Source: Shewanella khirikhana (lineage in GTDB: Bacteria > Pseudomonadota > Gammaproteobacteria > Enterobacterales > Shewanellaceae). From it: a stretch of 64,000 nucleotides of DNA. Each line of letters begins with the position of its first letter. Within the stretch, counting starts at the first letter, position 1. The DNA lies in contig NZ_CP020373.1 of NCBI RefSeq assembly GCF_003957745.1, positions 4,281,001 through 4,345,000 on the forward strand. The letters are read 5' to 3'. The notes beneath the pieces are model-generated. The model saw only the letters and a list, made by a program, of their open reading frames with translations. It did no database searches and was not told the DNA's origin. This document shows positions 43,854-52,598 of the stretch, piece by piece. A program made the position numbers and the translations under genes.

Positions 43854-44651
43854 ATGAAGCTGGGTAACACTGAACTCTCTGGTGCACAGAGTGTATTTTT
43901 CCTTTTGGGTGCATTGGCTGTTTTTTTCAGCCTGTTTCCCGAAGCCAGCAAACAGGGATTTTTGTGGCTAAACCAGGCGGGCAGGGCGTTTCCTGATACC
44001 CCGCTGGCCTTGATCACCAATCTGGGCAATGGCGTTATTGCCGCCTGCCTGTGGGTGACTTTACTGTGTTTTCGTCCTTCGGTGCTGTGGAAAGCCCTCG
44101 GTGCCATTGCCCTCAGTGCGCTTATCATCAACGCCATGAAGCAGGGGCTGGATGTGATGCGCCCCGCCGCCGTGTTGGATGATATTCGGATTGTTGGCGC
44201 CATGCGTCTCAATCACAGCCTGCCTTCTGCCCATACCGGGACTGTGTTTGCGCTGGCCGGTATTGCCTGGTCGCTGTGTCGCCGCGCCGATCTGAAAGCC
44301 ATTATCCTGCTTGGCGCCGTGCTGGTTGGGCTGAGCCGGGTGACCAATGGTGCCCATTGGCCGCTGGATATCGTTATGGGTGCCTGGCTTGGTTGGGGCT
44401 GTGCCCGTCTCGCCTGGCGCTACGTGCCTGATTGCCACCTGTCGGCCCGTACCAGCATGCTGGTGCTGGGCGCCCTGTATCTGGCGCTGCTGATCAGTGC
44501 CCTGCAGGCCAAGGCCCCTTTCCCGCAGCTGCCGCTGGTGGACATTCAACTTAAGCTGATGCTGCTGTTGCCGCTGTTTGGTCTGTATCGCTTGTATACC
44601 GACGTGCGGGCCGAGGCGGCCGGCAAGAAGAAAGTCTCTCTGGCCGGTTGA
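43854..44651 (+). CDS. PAP2-family membrane phosphatase
   Basis: 265 residues, multi-spanning. The acid-phosphatase signature is present as KQGLDVMRPAAV (K-x6-RP), SLPSAHTGTVFALAGI (PSGH variant) and GLSRVTNGAHWPLDIVMG (SR-x5-H-x3-D). Likely acts on lipid phosphates (undecaprenyl pyrophosphate or lipid A phosphate). It follows the two-component pair by 53 bp and may be its target. Confidence 0.88.
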   Translation: MKLGNTELSGAQSVFFLLGALAVFFSLFPEASKQGFLWLNQAGRAFPDTPLALITNLGNGVIAACLWVTLLCFRPSVLWKALGAIALSALIINAMKQGLDVMRPAAVLDDIRIVGAMRLNHSLPSAHTGTVFALAGIAWSLCRRADLKAIILLGAVLVGLSRVTNGAHWPLDIVMGAWLGWGCARLAWRYVPDCHLSARTSMLVLGALYLALLISALQAKAPFPQLPLVDIQLKLMLLLPLFGLYRLYTDVRAEAAGKKKVSLAG

Positions 44652-44762
44652 AGCTTTTCGCAAGCTACAGGTTGGCTGAAACTGCGTCCATGTTGTTAGT
44701 GGCTGGTGCTTGAGTGTCAAAGCGGGTATGTTTGGCAGCAACATCGGCTAAAAAATAACATC

Positions 44763-45548
44763 ATGGACGACTTTCTCACTGTAAATCAAAACGCTTGGGA
44801 CAACCGTACCGAGCTGCATCTCGAATCTGATTTTTACGATCTCCCTGGCTTTCTGGCGGGCAACACCAGCTTGCGCGAAATAGAACTCGCCGAGCTGGAT
44901 GTGCGCGGCAAGAGCCTGCTACACCTGCAGTGCCACTTCGGTCAGGACACCCTGTCATGGGCCCGCGCAGGCGCGGCTTCGGTGACCGGGCTTGATCTCT
45001 CCCCCAAGGCGATTGCCGCCGCAACAAGCATTGCCAGTGAACTTAAGCTCGATGACAGAGCAGACTTCGTCTGCGGCAATGTGCTCGATGCCCGTGCTCT
45101 GGTACAGGGCGAGTTCGAGCTGGTGTATTCCTCCTACGGGGTGCTGTGCTGGTTGCCGGATTTAACTGCCTGGGCCAACACCATCGCTTCCTGCCTTAAG
45201 CCCGGCGGCCTCTTCTTCCTTGCCGAGTTTCATCCAATCAAGGCACTGATGGACGGTTACGACTATTTTCACACCGGCAAAGCCGATGTGGAGCAAGAGG
45301 GCAGTTACACCGAAAACAGCCGCGAGGCCGAGAACACCATGGTCAGCTGGTCCCACGATCTGGGTGAAGTGGTCTCGGCATTGATTAACGCCGGTTTGGT
45401 GATTGAGTCGCTGCGGGAATATGACTTCAGCCCCTATGACTGCTTCGACAATCTGCTGGAAGAGGAGCCGGGGCGTTTCCGCCAGCGCCTTGACGGCAAG
45501 CCGCTGCCTTTGGTGTTTTCCATCAAGGCGCGCAAACCTCTGGTATAA
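44763..45548 (+). CDS. Class I SAM-dependent methyltransferase
   Basis: 261 residues. SAM-binding motif I is SLLHLQCHFGQDTLSWARAG, motif II VTGLDLSPKAIAAA, followed by LVYSSYGVLCWLPDL and CLKPGGLFFLAEFHP. The acceptor is not evident. It begins 111 bp after the PAP2 gene; the ATG at 44763 is preferred over an upstream TTG. A GC-rich inverted repeat (GGGCGCC ... GGCGCCC) follows at 45552 without a T-run. Confidence 0.85.
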   Translation: MDDFLTVNQNAWDNRTELHLESDFYDLPGFLAGNTSLREIELAELDVRGKSLLHLQCHFGQDTLSWARAGAASVTGLDLSPKAIAAATSIASELKLDDRADFVCGNVLDARALVQGEFELVYSSYGVLCWLPDLTAWANTIASCLKPGGLFFLAEFHPIKALMDGYDYFHTGKADVEQEGSYTENSREAENTMVSWSHDLGEVVSALINAGLVIESLREYDFSPYDCFDNLLEEEPGRFRQRLDGKPLPLVFSIKARKPLV

Positions 45549-45594
45549 CAGGGGCGCCTGTCTCGGGCGCCCTTGGTGTTTGAATTCGCCGCTA

Positions 45595-46182
45595 TCAGGC
45601 GGCATGTAAGCTGAGCACCTGACGGCGGCGCCAGTGCTTTTCCATCAGTGGGATGCTGAATCCGTAGCACAACACCACAATCAGCGGCTGCAGCGTAAAG
45701 CTGTGCTCGGGCCAGAGCAAAAAAGCCACTGTGCACAGCAGGGTACGTACAATCGCGTGGACCACGGCAACTTTGCGGCCAGCTAACACTCCATACACCA
45801 GCCACATCAGCCCGCTTTGCACCGCCACTGCGAAGGGGAGCAGCAGGTAGTTTTCCCTGAACGCCACCAAGGTGATACTGAAAGTAAGAAAGCTCATCCC
45901 GACCGCAGCCAGAAAGACAGTCTCAAACCAATTAGGGTTCGCCTGCTTCTTAAAGGAGATGTTTTCGCCGGTAAAGCGGCTGATACCCATGGCAAGGTAG
46001 ACTATGCTGCCGGTCAGGATAAAGGTTGCCATCACCAGCTGCGACTTAGGCAGTATAAAACTCAGACCGAACAGTACAGCCCAGACAAAGGTGCCCGATA
46101 GCGGCATTGCCAGGCCGCGCTGCTGCCGAAATGCCTGTAATTGCACATCCAGTGACTCAGAAACGGTTGAAGTCTGTTGCAT
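45595..46182 (-). CDS. Conserved multi-pass membrane protein of unknown function
   Basis: 195 residues with about six hydrophobic spans (GTFVWAVLFGLSFILP, LVMATFILTGSIVYLAMGI, VFLAAVGMSFLTFSITLVAF and three more), then a basic tail MEKHWRRRQVLSLHAA. ATG 46182 has GGAGGAT upstream; an earlier in-frame start lies at 46197. It is divergent from the GH31 gene across a gap with palindromes. I cannot give a function. Confidence 0.7.
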   Translation of the reverse strand: MQQTSTVSESLDVQLQAFRQQRGLAMPLSGTFVWAVLFGLSFILPKSQLVMATFILTGSIVYLAMGISRFTGENISFKKQANPNWFETVFLAAVGMSFLTFSITLVAFRENYLLLPFAVAVQSGLMWLVYGVLAGRKVAVVHAIVRTLLCTVAFLLWPEHSFTLQPLIVVLCYGFSIPLMEKHWRRRQVLSLHAA

Positions 46183-46263
46183 GATCCTATCCTCCATCTG
46201 TTGATGGGATAAGTATCTGCCGCTTGCAGGGCTGAAGGCAGTGTGGGCTGTCAGCAGTTTCGG

Positions 46264-46277
46264 ATGACATATGTCAT
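46264..46277. promoter_or_regulatory. Operator-like palindrome ATGACATATGTCAT
   Basis: A perfect 14-bp palindrome, 82 bp before the start of the divergent membrane-protein gene and 207 bp before GH31. The TGACA/TGTCA arms recur with a 4-bp spacer at 62498. Confidence 0.45.
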
Positions 46278-46299
46278 TGGGGTGATTTAAATTCGATAT

Positions 46300-46330
46300 C
46301 GAAAGTTTTCAAAAGTGTTGAAAACTTTCG
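46300..46330. promoter_or_regulatory. Perfect 13-bp inverted repeat upstream of GH31
   Basis: CGAAAGTTTTCAA-AAGTG-TTGAAAACTTTCG. There is no T-run, so it is more like a dimeric regulator site than a terminator. It lies about 155 bp before the glycosidase ATG. Confidence 0.5.
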
Positions 46331-46483
46331 TTTAAGCTGCTCTTATTGTCTGATGAGATAAAAGATGACCACAGCAAAGGCGCTTGCCCGCCTGCATTTG
46401 CTATTGATAACCTCCTGAATTAAATGGGTTGTATCGCAAAGGCACTGCTGAAAGTCACCGCCTTGCGACAGATAAGGACATGT

Positions 46484-49400
46484 ATGGCAACCCTCACTCC
46501 CTACGCCTCTTTCGGGCTTTCATCGATTAAACCCAGGCAACTGGCATTAGCCGTGGCTTTGGTACTGGCACCCATAGGCACTACCGCCATTGCCGCCCCC
46601 GTGGGCAAGCTGGTTAACCTGAATGCCGAAGGCAGCAGTGTCAGCATCAATACCGACAGCGGCGCCCTGGTGCAGCTTGATGTGCTCAAGCCCACACTTA
46701 TTCGCATTCAGGCGGGCGCCAGTGGCAAGCTTGTCGGCGAAGGCAGCAAAGCCGCATCCATAGTAATTAAAAACGATTACCCCGCGGTGCCCTTCACCTT
46801 AAGTGATGAAGGCGACTATCGGCTGCTGAATACAGGCGCGCTGGCACTGCGAATTTACGAAGCGCCACTGCGCTTTGCTCTATATCAGGCCGATAATCAA
46901 ACCCTTATCACCGAGGAGCTGCAAAGCCTGGAGCTTGGGGAGGCCAGCACTGTGCAGACCCTGAGCACAGATGCCGACGAGCGCTTCTTCGGTGGCGGCC
47001 AGCAAAACGGCGCCTTCGAGTTCAAGGGCAAGAGCCTGGAGATCTCATACTCCGGCGGCTGGGAGGAGGGCGACAGACCCAGCCCGGCGCCTTTTTATCT
47101 GTCGAGTAAGGGTTATGGCGTGCTGCGCAACACCTGGGCCAACGGCAGCTATGACTTCAGAAGCAGCGACGCCCTGCGCCTCGGTCACGACGAGGGTCGT
47201 TTCGATGCCTTCTTCTTTGCCCCCGGCAGCATTCAGCAGGTGCTGGCCGACTACACAGAGCTAACCGGCCGCGCCAGGCTCATCCCGCGCTGGGCCTTTG
47301 AATACGGCGACGCCGACTGCTACAACGATGGCGACAACGTTAAAAAGCCCGGCACCGTGCCCGATGGCTGGAGCGATGGCCCCACGGGTACCACGCCGGA
47401 TGTGATTGACTCTGTTGCCAAAAAATATCGCGAACACGATATGCCCGGCGGCTGGATATTACCGAACGACGGTTATGGCTGCGGCTATACCGACCTGCCC
47501 AAGGTGGTTGAAGGGCTTGCCAAATACGGCTTCAGAACCGGCCTTTGGACCGAAGATGGGGTAGATAAAATCGCCTGGGAAGTGGGTAAGGCCGGCACCC
47601 GGGCGCAAAAGCTCGATGTGGCCTGGACCGGTGAGGGTTATCAGCATGCGCTGGATGCCAACAAAGCCGCCGCCGATGGCATTCTGGATAATTCAGACTC
47701 GCGCCCCTTCCTCTGGACCGTGATGGGCTGGGCCGGCATGCAGCGCTACGCAGTAACCTGGACCGGCGATCAGTCCGGCAGCTGGGACTATATCCGCTGG
47801 CATATTCCCACCCTCATTGGCTCGGGTCTGTCCGGTCAGGCTTATGCCACCGGCGATGTGGACGCCATTTTTGGTGGCAGCCCGGAAACCTTTACCCGTG
47901 ATTTGCAGTGGAAGGCCTTTACCCCGGTGCTGATGGGTATGTCCGGTTGGTCAAAAGCGGCGCGCAAGCACCCCTGGTGGTTCGATGAGCCCTATCGCAG
48001 CATCAACCGCGACTATTTGAAGCTGAAAATGCGCCTCACCCCCTACATGTACACCACGGCATTTGAAACCGAGCAAAGCGGCGCGCCCATAGTACGCGGC
48101 CTGATGTGGGACTACAGCGACGACCCCACCGCCAACACAGAGGCGCACAAGTATCAGTTTTTGCTGGGTAAAGACATGCTGGTGGCCCCCGTGTATCGCT
48201 CACAAACCGCCAGCAAAGGTTGGCGCGAAGACGTGTACCTGCCCAAAGGCCAATGGATTGACTACTGGGACGGCCGGGTGGTGGATGCCCCTGAAGGCGG
48301 CGCCAGCATCGATTATCAGGTGGATTTGAACACCATCCCGGTGTTTGTCCGTGCCGGTGCCATTATCCCCATGTACCCAGAGGCGCTGTACGATGGGCAT
48401 AAACCCAAGGATGTGCTGACCCTGGATATTTACCCTTATGGCGAGTCTGAATACCTGATGTATGAAGACGATGGCAACACCCGTCGTTATCAGCAGGGCG
48501 AGTTTGCCCGCCAGCGCTTTGCGGTGAAGGCGCACGAGGGCAAGGCTGGTGACATTGAAGTCAGCATTGGCGCGGCAGAGGGCAAGTTCGATGGCCAGGA
48601 TGAAGCGCGAGTCTATGAGCTGTGGCTGCATACCCGCGTAAAACCAGATGCTGTGCTGCTTGATGGTAAAAAGCTTAAAGCCCTCAAGGATGAAGCTGCC
48701 CTCGCCAAGGCCAAGAGTGGCTGGGCTTATTCGGATACCAGGTACGGCACTGTGCTGGTGAAAACCGAAAAAGTCTCGGTGCGTGAGGCGCTGGAGTTCA
48801 AGCTGGAAATTGATGAATCACAGCAGCTTGCTGCCACCGCAGGTTACGCACAGGCGCCCGAGCTTGGCAATGAAATCCCTGCCGACAGCCTGCTGGTGCT
48901 TGCCCGTCCCGCCGAAGAAGCAGGGCATCCGCTGGAAAATGCCTTCGATAACAATCCGGATACCTGGTTCAGAACCAAGCGGGATCAGGCACAAAAGACT
49001 GGAGCCCACGAGTTTACCCTGGCATTGGGCGAGCGCCGCTTTATTGCCGGGTTTGAAATCGCGCCCCGTAACGACAAGCACTGGGAGTATGGTCAGGTGG
49101 CCGACTACGAGGTTTACCTCGGTGAAAACAATGGCGAGTGGGGCGAGCCGGTGGCCAAGGGCAGGCTGGATAAATCCCAAACCATGCAGAAGGTGGAGTT
49201 TGTGCCCAAGCCCGGCAGCCTGCTGCGTTTCAGGGTACTGAGCACCCAGAATGAGCTTGGCAACGACCCCATGGTGACGGCGGCCAAGAGTCAGGGCGGC
49301 GCCTTCAATGCGCTGCTGCCAAAGAGCGTCACGCCAATCACCATCAGCGAGTTCAAGGTACTGACCGCGCCCGAGCCCAAAGCGCCCAGAACCCAGCAGT

Positions 49401-49810
49401 TCCTCGCCGAACTCACGCCGCAAAAGCTGGATAAGTCCGCTGGCAGCCGTGTGGCGTTAAACACTGCTATCGGTGGCAAACCCATGAGCATGAACGGCCT
49501 TAAGTTCAGCAAGGGGCTGGGGATGGCTGCCAACAGTAGGGTCGACTATCGTCTCGAAGGTAACTGGCAGCTGCTGCGGGCTGACCTTGGTATCGACGAC
49601 AGCTGCAAAACCAAGGGTGGCATGCACTTTAAGATATTCGGTGATGGCAAGCTGATGTACGACTCGGGCCTGATTGAGGCGCCGGCGGTGGTCAAGCCAG
49701 AATTGGATATCCGCGGCGTTGAAACCCTGAGCCTGCAAACCGAAAGTACAGCCAAGGGTGTCTGCGGCAACTGGGCCAATGCCTCACTCATCGGCTGGCC
49801 CAAGGGTTAA
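46484..49810 (+). CDS. Secreted glycoside hydrolase family 31 protein with C-terminal carbohydrate-binding modules
   Basis: 1108 residues. The N-terminal signal region is long (hydrophobic LALAVALVLAPIGTTAIAA). The GH31 beta-sandwich is followed by the TIM barrel: RWAFEYGDADCYNDG, GWILPNDGYGCGY, LDVAWTGEGYQ (putative nucleophile Asp near 377) and TWTGDQSGSW (acid/base Asp near 427), then the proximal sandwich PVFVRAGAIIPMYPEA. Residues about 795-955 look like an F5/8-type C domain (HPLENAFDNNPDTWFRT). The C-terminus (about 975-1108) looks like an NPCBM module. Likely an alpha-glucosidase or alpha-glucan enzyme; ATG 46484 has AAGGA 7 nt upstream. Confidence 0.88.
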   Translation: MATLTPYASFGLSSIKPRQLALAVALVLAPIGTTAIAAPVGKLVNLNAEGSSVSINTDSGALVQLDVLKPTLIRIQAGASGKLVGEGSKAASIVIKNDYPAVPFTLSDEGDYRLLNTGALALRIYEAPLRFALYQADNQTLITEELQSLELGEASTVQTLSTDADERFFGGGQQNGAFEFKGKSLEISYSGGWEEGDRPSPAPFYLSSKGYGVLRNTWANGSYDFRSSDALRLGHDEGRFDAFFFAPGSIQQVLADYTELTGRARLIPRWAFEYGDADCYNDGDNVKKPGTVPDGWSDGPTGTTPDVIDSVAKKYREHDMPGGWILPNDGYGCGYTDLPKVVEGLAKYGFRTGLWTEDGVDKIAWEVGKAGTRAQKLDVAWTGEGYQHALDANKAAADGILDNSDSRPFLWTVMGWAGMQRYAVTWTGDQSGSWDYIRWHIPTLIGSGLSGQAYATGDVDAIFGGSPETFTRDLQWKAFTPVLMGMSGWSKAARKHPWWFDEPYRSINRDYLKLKMRLTPYMYTTAFETEQSGAPIVRGLMWDYSDDPTANTEAHKYQFLLGKDMLVAPVYRSQTASKGWREDVYLPKGQWIDYWDGRVVDAPEGGASIDYQVDLNTIPVFVRAGAIIPMYPEALYDGHKPKDVLTLDIYPYGESEYLMYEDDGNTRRYQQGEFARQRFAVKAHEGKAGDIEVSIGAAEGKFDGQDEARVYELWLHTRVKPDAVLLDGKKLKALKDEAALAKAKSGWAYSDTRYGTVLVKTEKVSVREALEFKLEIDESQQLAATAGYAQAPELGNEIPADSLLVLARPAEEAGHPLENAFDNNPDTWFRTKRDQAQKTGAHEFTLALGERRFIAGFEIAPRNDKHWEYGQVADYEVYLGENNGEWGEPVAKGRLDKSQTMQKVEFVPKPGSLLRFRVLSTQNELGNDPMVTAAKSQGGAFNALLPKSVTPITISEFKVLTAPEPKAPRTQQFLAELTPQKLDKSAGSRVALNTAIGGKPMSMNGLKFSKGLGMAANSRVDYRLEGNWQLLRADLGIDDSCKTKGGMHFKIFGDGKLMYDSGLIEAPAVVKPELDIRGVETLSLQTESTAKGVCGNWANASLIGWPKG

Positions 49811-49828
49811 AAACTCAAATCGAATCAA

Positions 49829-49854
49829 GCGCCCCGTTTTCGGGGCGCTTTTTT
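49829..49854 (+). terminator. Terminator after GH31
   Basis: GCGCCCCG-TTTT-CGGGGCGC followed by six T, 19 nt after the stop. Confidence 0.93.
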
Positions 49855-49870
49855 ACACAGAGATCTGTTA

Positions 49871-50461
49871 ATGAGCCTTGAGATGTTTGCCCCCTGGCTG
49901 GGGCTGGTGATACTCATTTGGATAAGCTTAGGGGTAATGTTTACCGGGTTTCGTTATTTGGGGTACAGCCACAGCAGACAGTTTTGCAGTGAATTGGGAG
50001 CCAGTGGTGCGCCCACCGAGCGCCTTTCACCGCGGATTAACAATTACCCTCTTGGGGTGATGTTTCTGGCTCTCGGAGCCTATTTGCTGCCAGCCGGTGT
50101 GGTCGGTGCCGTGTTAGGCGCTTTGGTGATAGTTCATGGCTTAGGCACCTGGGTTGCAGGCTATTTTCCCATGGACGCCGACCCGAAAACCCTTACCCCC
50201 AGCCGCGCCTGTAAAATCCATTCCTGGGCCGGTTTGCTGATGGTACTTTCCTTACTGCTTGCTCAGCTTATTGGGGTTGTCAGTGGCAGCTTCAGCCCCC
50301 TGTTCAGACTCATTTCATTGCTGTTACTGCTACTGACAGTGGTGTTTATGCTCGCCATGGCAAAGGCCTTCAGGCAACAAACCAAGCCGGGACTTTACCA
50401 GCGGCTCAGCTATGGCTGCCAATTGCTGTGGCTGGCGTATTTACCCTTCGAAATCCAATGA
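49871..50461 (+). CDS. DUF998-like membrane protein
   Basis: 196 residues with about six hydrophobic spans. It has YSHSRQFCSELGASGAPTE near residue 32 and GLGTWVAGYFPMDADP in the middle, a pattern known from DUF998 proteins, whose function is unknown. It ends 60 bp before the TetR gene, convergent, with a hairpin between them. Confidence 0.7.
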   Translation: MSLEMFAPWLGLVILIWISLGVMFTGFRYLGYSHSRQFCSELGASGAPTERLSPRINNYPLGVMFLALGAYLLPAGVVGAVLGALVIVHGLGTWVAGYFPMDADPKTLTPSRACKIHSWAGLLMVLSLLLAQLIGVVSGSFSPLFRLISLLLLLLTVVFMLAMAKAFRQQTKPGLYQRLSYGCQLLWLAYLPFEIQ

Positions 50462-50476
50462 TTGTGAAATATAAAT

Positions 50477-50508
50477 AACCAATTAGCTTTAAATTAAGCT
50501 AATTGGTT
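50477..50508. terminator. AT-rich bidirectional terminator-like hairpin
   Basis: AACCAATTAGCTT-TAAATT-AAGCTAATTGGTT: a perfect 13-bp stem followed by ATTTTG. It separates two convergent genes. Confidence 0.65.
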
Positions 50509-50520
50509 ATTTTGAAGGTT

Positions 50521-51054
50521 TCAAAGTGCTATGCCGGCCACTATATCTTCGAACAACTGCTCGTTGGCCATGAGCTTACTCATCATCAATGCCCCTTCCA
50601 ACGTTGCCACCAGGCTGGCGCCACGAGCCACCGCATTGGGGTCATCTGCAAACAGATTTTGCTCCAGCCATCTCTGGTTAAGCTCGAAAAAGCGCCGGGT
50701 CTCCTGCTGAATGGCTTCCGGCAGCACATCGGATTCGCTGGCGAGCTGGCCGCAGAGGCACATCTTTCTGTCGGTGATCAGGGCTTGGCGAAACAAGTCT
50801 ATATAGCCTTCCAGTCTCGCCCGGGGCTCTGGCTGGGTGTCGCTCAAGGCAGTTAGTTGCTGCATAAACCTGTCGGTATAGCGGCTGGCCACAGCCACCC
50901 CCAGGTCGGTCTTGGTGGGGAAATGGTAGTGGATGCTGGCGCTCTTAATCCCTATTTCTTTAGATATTTCCCTGAAACTAAAAGAATTATAACCACCGGC
51001 CCGTACCTGGGACTCGGCGGTATCCATAATCTTGTCTACGGTAGAAGCCGTCAT
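50521..51054 (-). CDS. TetR-family repressor
   Basis: 177 residues. The N-terminal HTH is ESQVRAGGYNSFSFREISKE split by IGIKSASIHYHFPTKTDLG; the C-terminal domain (about 60-177) includes a Cys-containing KMCLCGQLASE. It is divergent from the SDR operon, and two copies of an 18-bp palindrome lie between. It most likely represses both itself and that operon; the inducer is unknown. Confidence 0.9.
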   Translation of the reverse strand: MTASTVDKIMDTAESQVRAGGYNSFSFREISKEIGIKSASIHYHFPTKTDLGVAVASRYTDRFMQQLTALSDTQPEPRARLEGYIDLFRQALITDRKMCLCGQLASESDVLPEAIQQETRRFFELNQRWLEQNLFADDPNAVARGASLVATLEGALMMSKLMANEQLFEDIVAGIAL

Positions 51055-51106
51055 ATAGGTGCTCTGTCTGTGCTTTCGATTGCCGGGCAGAATAACACTT
51101 TTTTCT

Positions 51107-51124
51107 ACCTACCGGAAGGTAGGT
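51107..51124. promoter_or_regulatory. TetR operator O1
   Basis: ACCTACCGGAAGGTAGGT, a perfect 18-bp inverted repeat (7-bp arms, GGAA centre), ending just before the -35 at 51126. Confidence 0.8.
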
Positions 51125-51125
51125 G

Positions 51126-51154
51126 TTGACAACCCTGATTCGGATCTCTAGAGT
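51126..51154 (+). promoter_or_regulatory. Promoter of the SDR-OsmC-cupin operon
   Basis: TTGACA (51126-51131), a 17-nt spacer, then TAGAGT (51149-51154). The start is expected near 51161. It is bracketed by the two operator copies. Confidence 0.7.
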
Positions 51155-51164
51155 TGCACCTGAA

Positions 51165-51182
51165 ACCTACCTATCGGTAGAT
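51165..51182. promoter_or_regulatory. TetR operator O2
   Basis: ACCTACCTATCGGTAGAT, the same arms as O1 with one mismatch and a TATC centre. It lies just after the predicted transcription start, 58 bp from O1 centre to centre, allowing repression by roadblock. Confidence 0.75.
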
Positions 51183-51208
51183 AGACAAGTTAAACAGAGG
51201 AACGAATC

Positions 51209-51973
51209 ATGACTAAATCAATTGCACTGATTGTTGGCGGCTCAAGCGGTATGGGTAAAGAAACTGCCAAGCGTATGCTACTTGCGGGTAACACAGCACT
51301 CATCCTGTCCCACGATCCCAAGACCCTGGCCGAAGCCAAAGCCGATCTACAGCAGCAGACAGGTGGTGAAGTAGAGACTGCACAGGTCGATCTGTACAAC
51401 CAGCAGGCCGTTGCCAATTTCATCGCCCAGCTCGGTGAAGAAAAGCGTCATATCAAGTATCTGGTGAATGCGGCTGGCTTCTTTAAGCCCGTGACTTTCC
51501 TTGAGCACAGCCAGCGTGATTACGACTTGCAGCTCGACATTAACAAGTCGTTCTTCTTTATCACCCAGGCCGTTGCCAAAAACATGCAGCAGCACGGTGG
51601 TGGCGCCATAGTGAACATAGGTTCCATGTGGGCCCATCAGGCGGTGAAGGCGACACCTTCTTCGGCCTACTCGATGCAAAAGGCTGGCTTGCATGCCCTG
51701 ACCAAAAACCTGGCGATGGAATTGGCCGAATACGGCATTCGTGTAAACGCCGTGGCTCCTGCGGTGGTGATGTCCACCATTTACAAGTCCTTTATCGCCG
51801 AAGATCAGATTAAGGATACCCTGGCTGGTTTTAACGACTTCCACCCAATTGGCCGCATCGGTAGCCCGGAAGATATCGCAGACTCCATCGAGTTCCTCTT
51901 GTCTGATAAGGCCGACTGGATCACTGGCACCATCCTGGATGTGGACGGTGGCGTTATGGCTGGCAGAAACTAA
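51209..51973 (+). CDS. Short-chain dehydrogenase/reductase
   Basis: 254 residues, classical SDR. The cofactor loop is VGGSSGMGKETAKRM (TGxxxGxG type), then VNAAGFFKP (NAG), the catalytic Ser in NIGSMWAHQ and the Tyr/Lys pair in SAYSMQKAGL. The C-terminus is GTILDVDGGVMAGRN. First gene of the TetR-controlled operon; the AGAGGAA site supports the start. The substrate is unknown. Confidence 0.92.
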   Translation: MTKSIALIVGGSSGMGKETAKRMLLAGNTALILSHDPKTLAEAKADLQQQTGGEVETAQVDLYNQQAVANFIAQLGEEKRHIKYLVNAAGFFKPVTFLEHSQRDYDLQLDINKSFFFITQAVAKNMQQHGGGAIVNIGSMWAHQAVKATPSSAYSMQKAGLHALTKNLAMELAEYGIRVNAVAPAVVMSTIYKSFIAEDQIKDTLAGFNDFHPIGRIGSPEDIADSIEFLLSDKADWITGTILDVDGGVMAGRN

Positions 51974-51983
51974 GGAGCAGCAG

Positions 51984-52529
51984 ATGAGCGAACCACTGTT
52001 GAACGGCATAGATTTGGAGGCGCTGACCGCCTACACAGAGCAGGTCGCCGCGGTACCGGGTGACGCCGTCTCAAGTTACGGCATCGAGGCCCACTGGCGT
52101 GGAGGGGTGCACAGTGAAATTCGCACCCTTAACCAGCGCCTGGGTGATACCCTCATCGAAAAGGATTTTCGCTTTGATGTGGGTGAGCCGGAGCAGCTCC
52201 TGGGTGACAACCGTTATCCTACTCCCCAGGAATATCTGCTGGGAGGCATGGCGGGCTGCATGATGGTGGGATTTGTTGCCGGTGCGACCAGCAATGGCAT
52301 CCGACTCGATGAGGTGAAGCTGACCATCACCGGCGATCTGGACTTGCGTGGCTTCCTCGGCGTAGACCCGCAGGCGCCGATAGGATTTGCCGAGCTGAAG
52401 TTTAACTTTCAGGTGAAGGGCAGCGGCACCCAGGCCCAGTACGATGAGATTGTGGCCTCTGTACAGCAGTACTCGCCGAACTATCGCACCATTGCCGATG
52501 CGGTAAAGGTGACGGCAGTCTCCCTGTAA
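51984..52529 (+). CDS. OsmC-family protein
   Basis: 181 residues. The first OsmC cysteine is in LLGGMAGCMMVGF; the second, usually in a CPv motif, is replaced in QYSPNYRTIADAV. Peroxide reduction by the canonical two-Cys mechanism is therefore doubtful. The start follows GGAGCAGCAG 10 nt after the SDR stop, so they form one operon. Confidence 0.85.
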   Translation: MSEPLLNGIDLEALTAYTEQVAAVPGDAVSSYGIEAHWRGGVHSEIRTLNQRLGDTLIEKDFRFDVGEPEQLLGDNRYPTPQEYLLGGMAGCMMVGFVAGATSNGIRLDEVKLTITGDLDLRGFLGVDPQAPIGFAELKFNFQVKGSGTQAQYDEIVASVQQYSPNYRTIADAVKVTAVSL

Positions 52530-52598
52530 CACGACCTTGATATGCAGTTTGGCGGGGGATTACCGCCCGCCGGCTGCCAACGCCGAGAGGTGATTAGC

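Noticed and set aside
45551..45572. Terminator after the methyltransferase
   Set aside because: The GGGCGCC stem is strong but no T-run follows, so I did not list it as a terminator.
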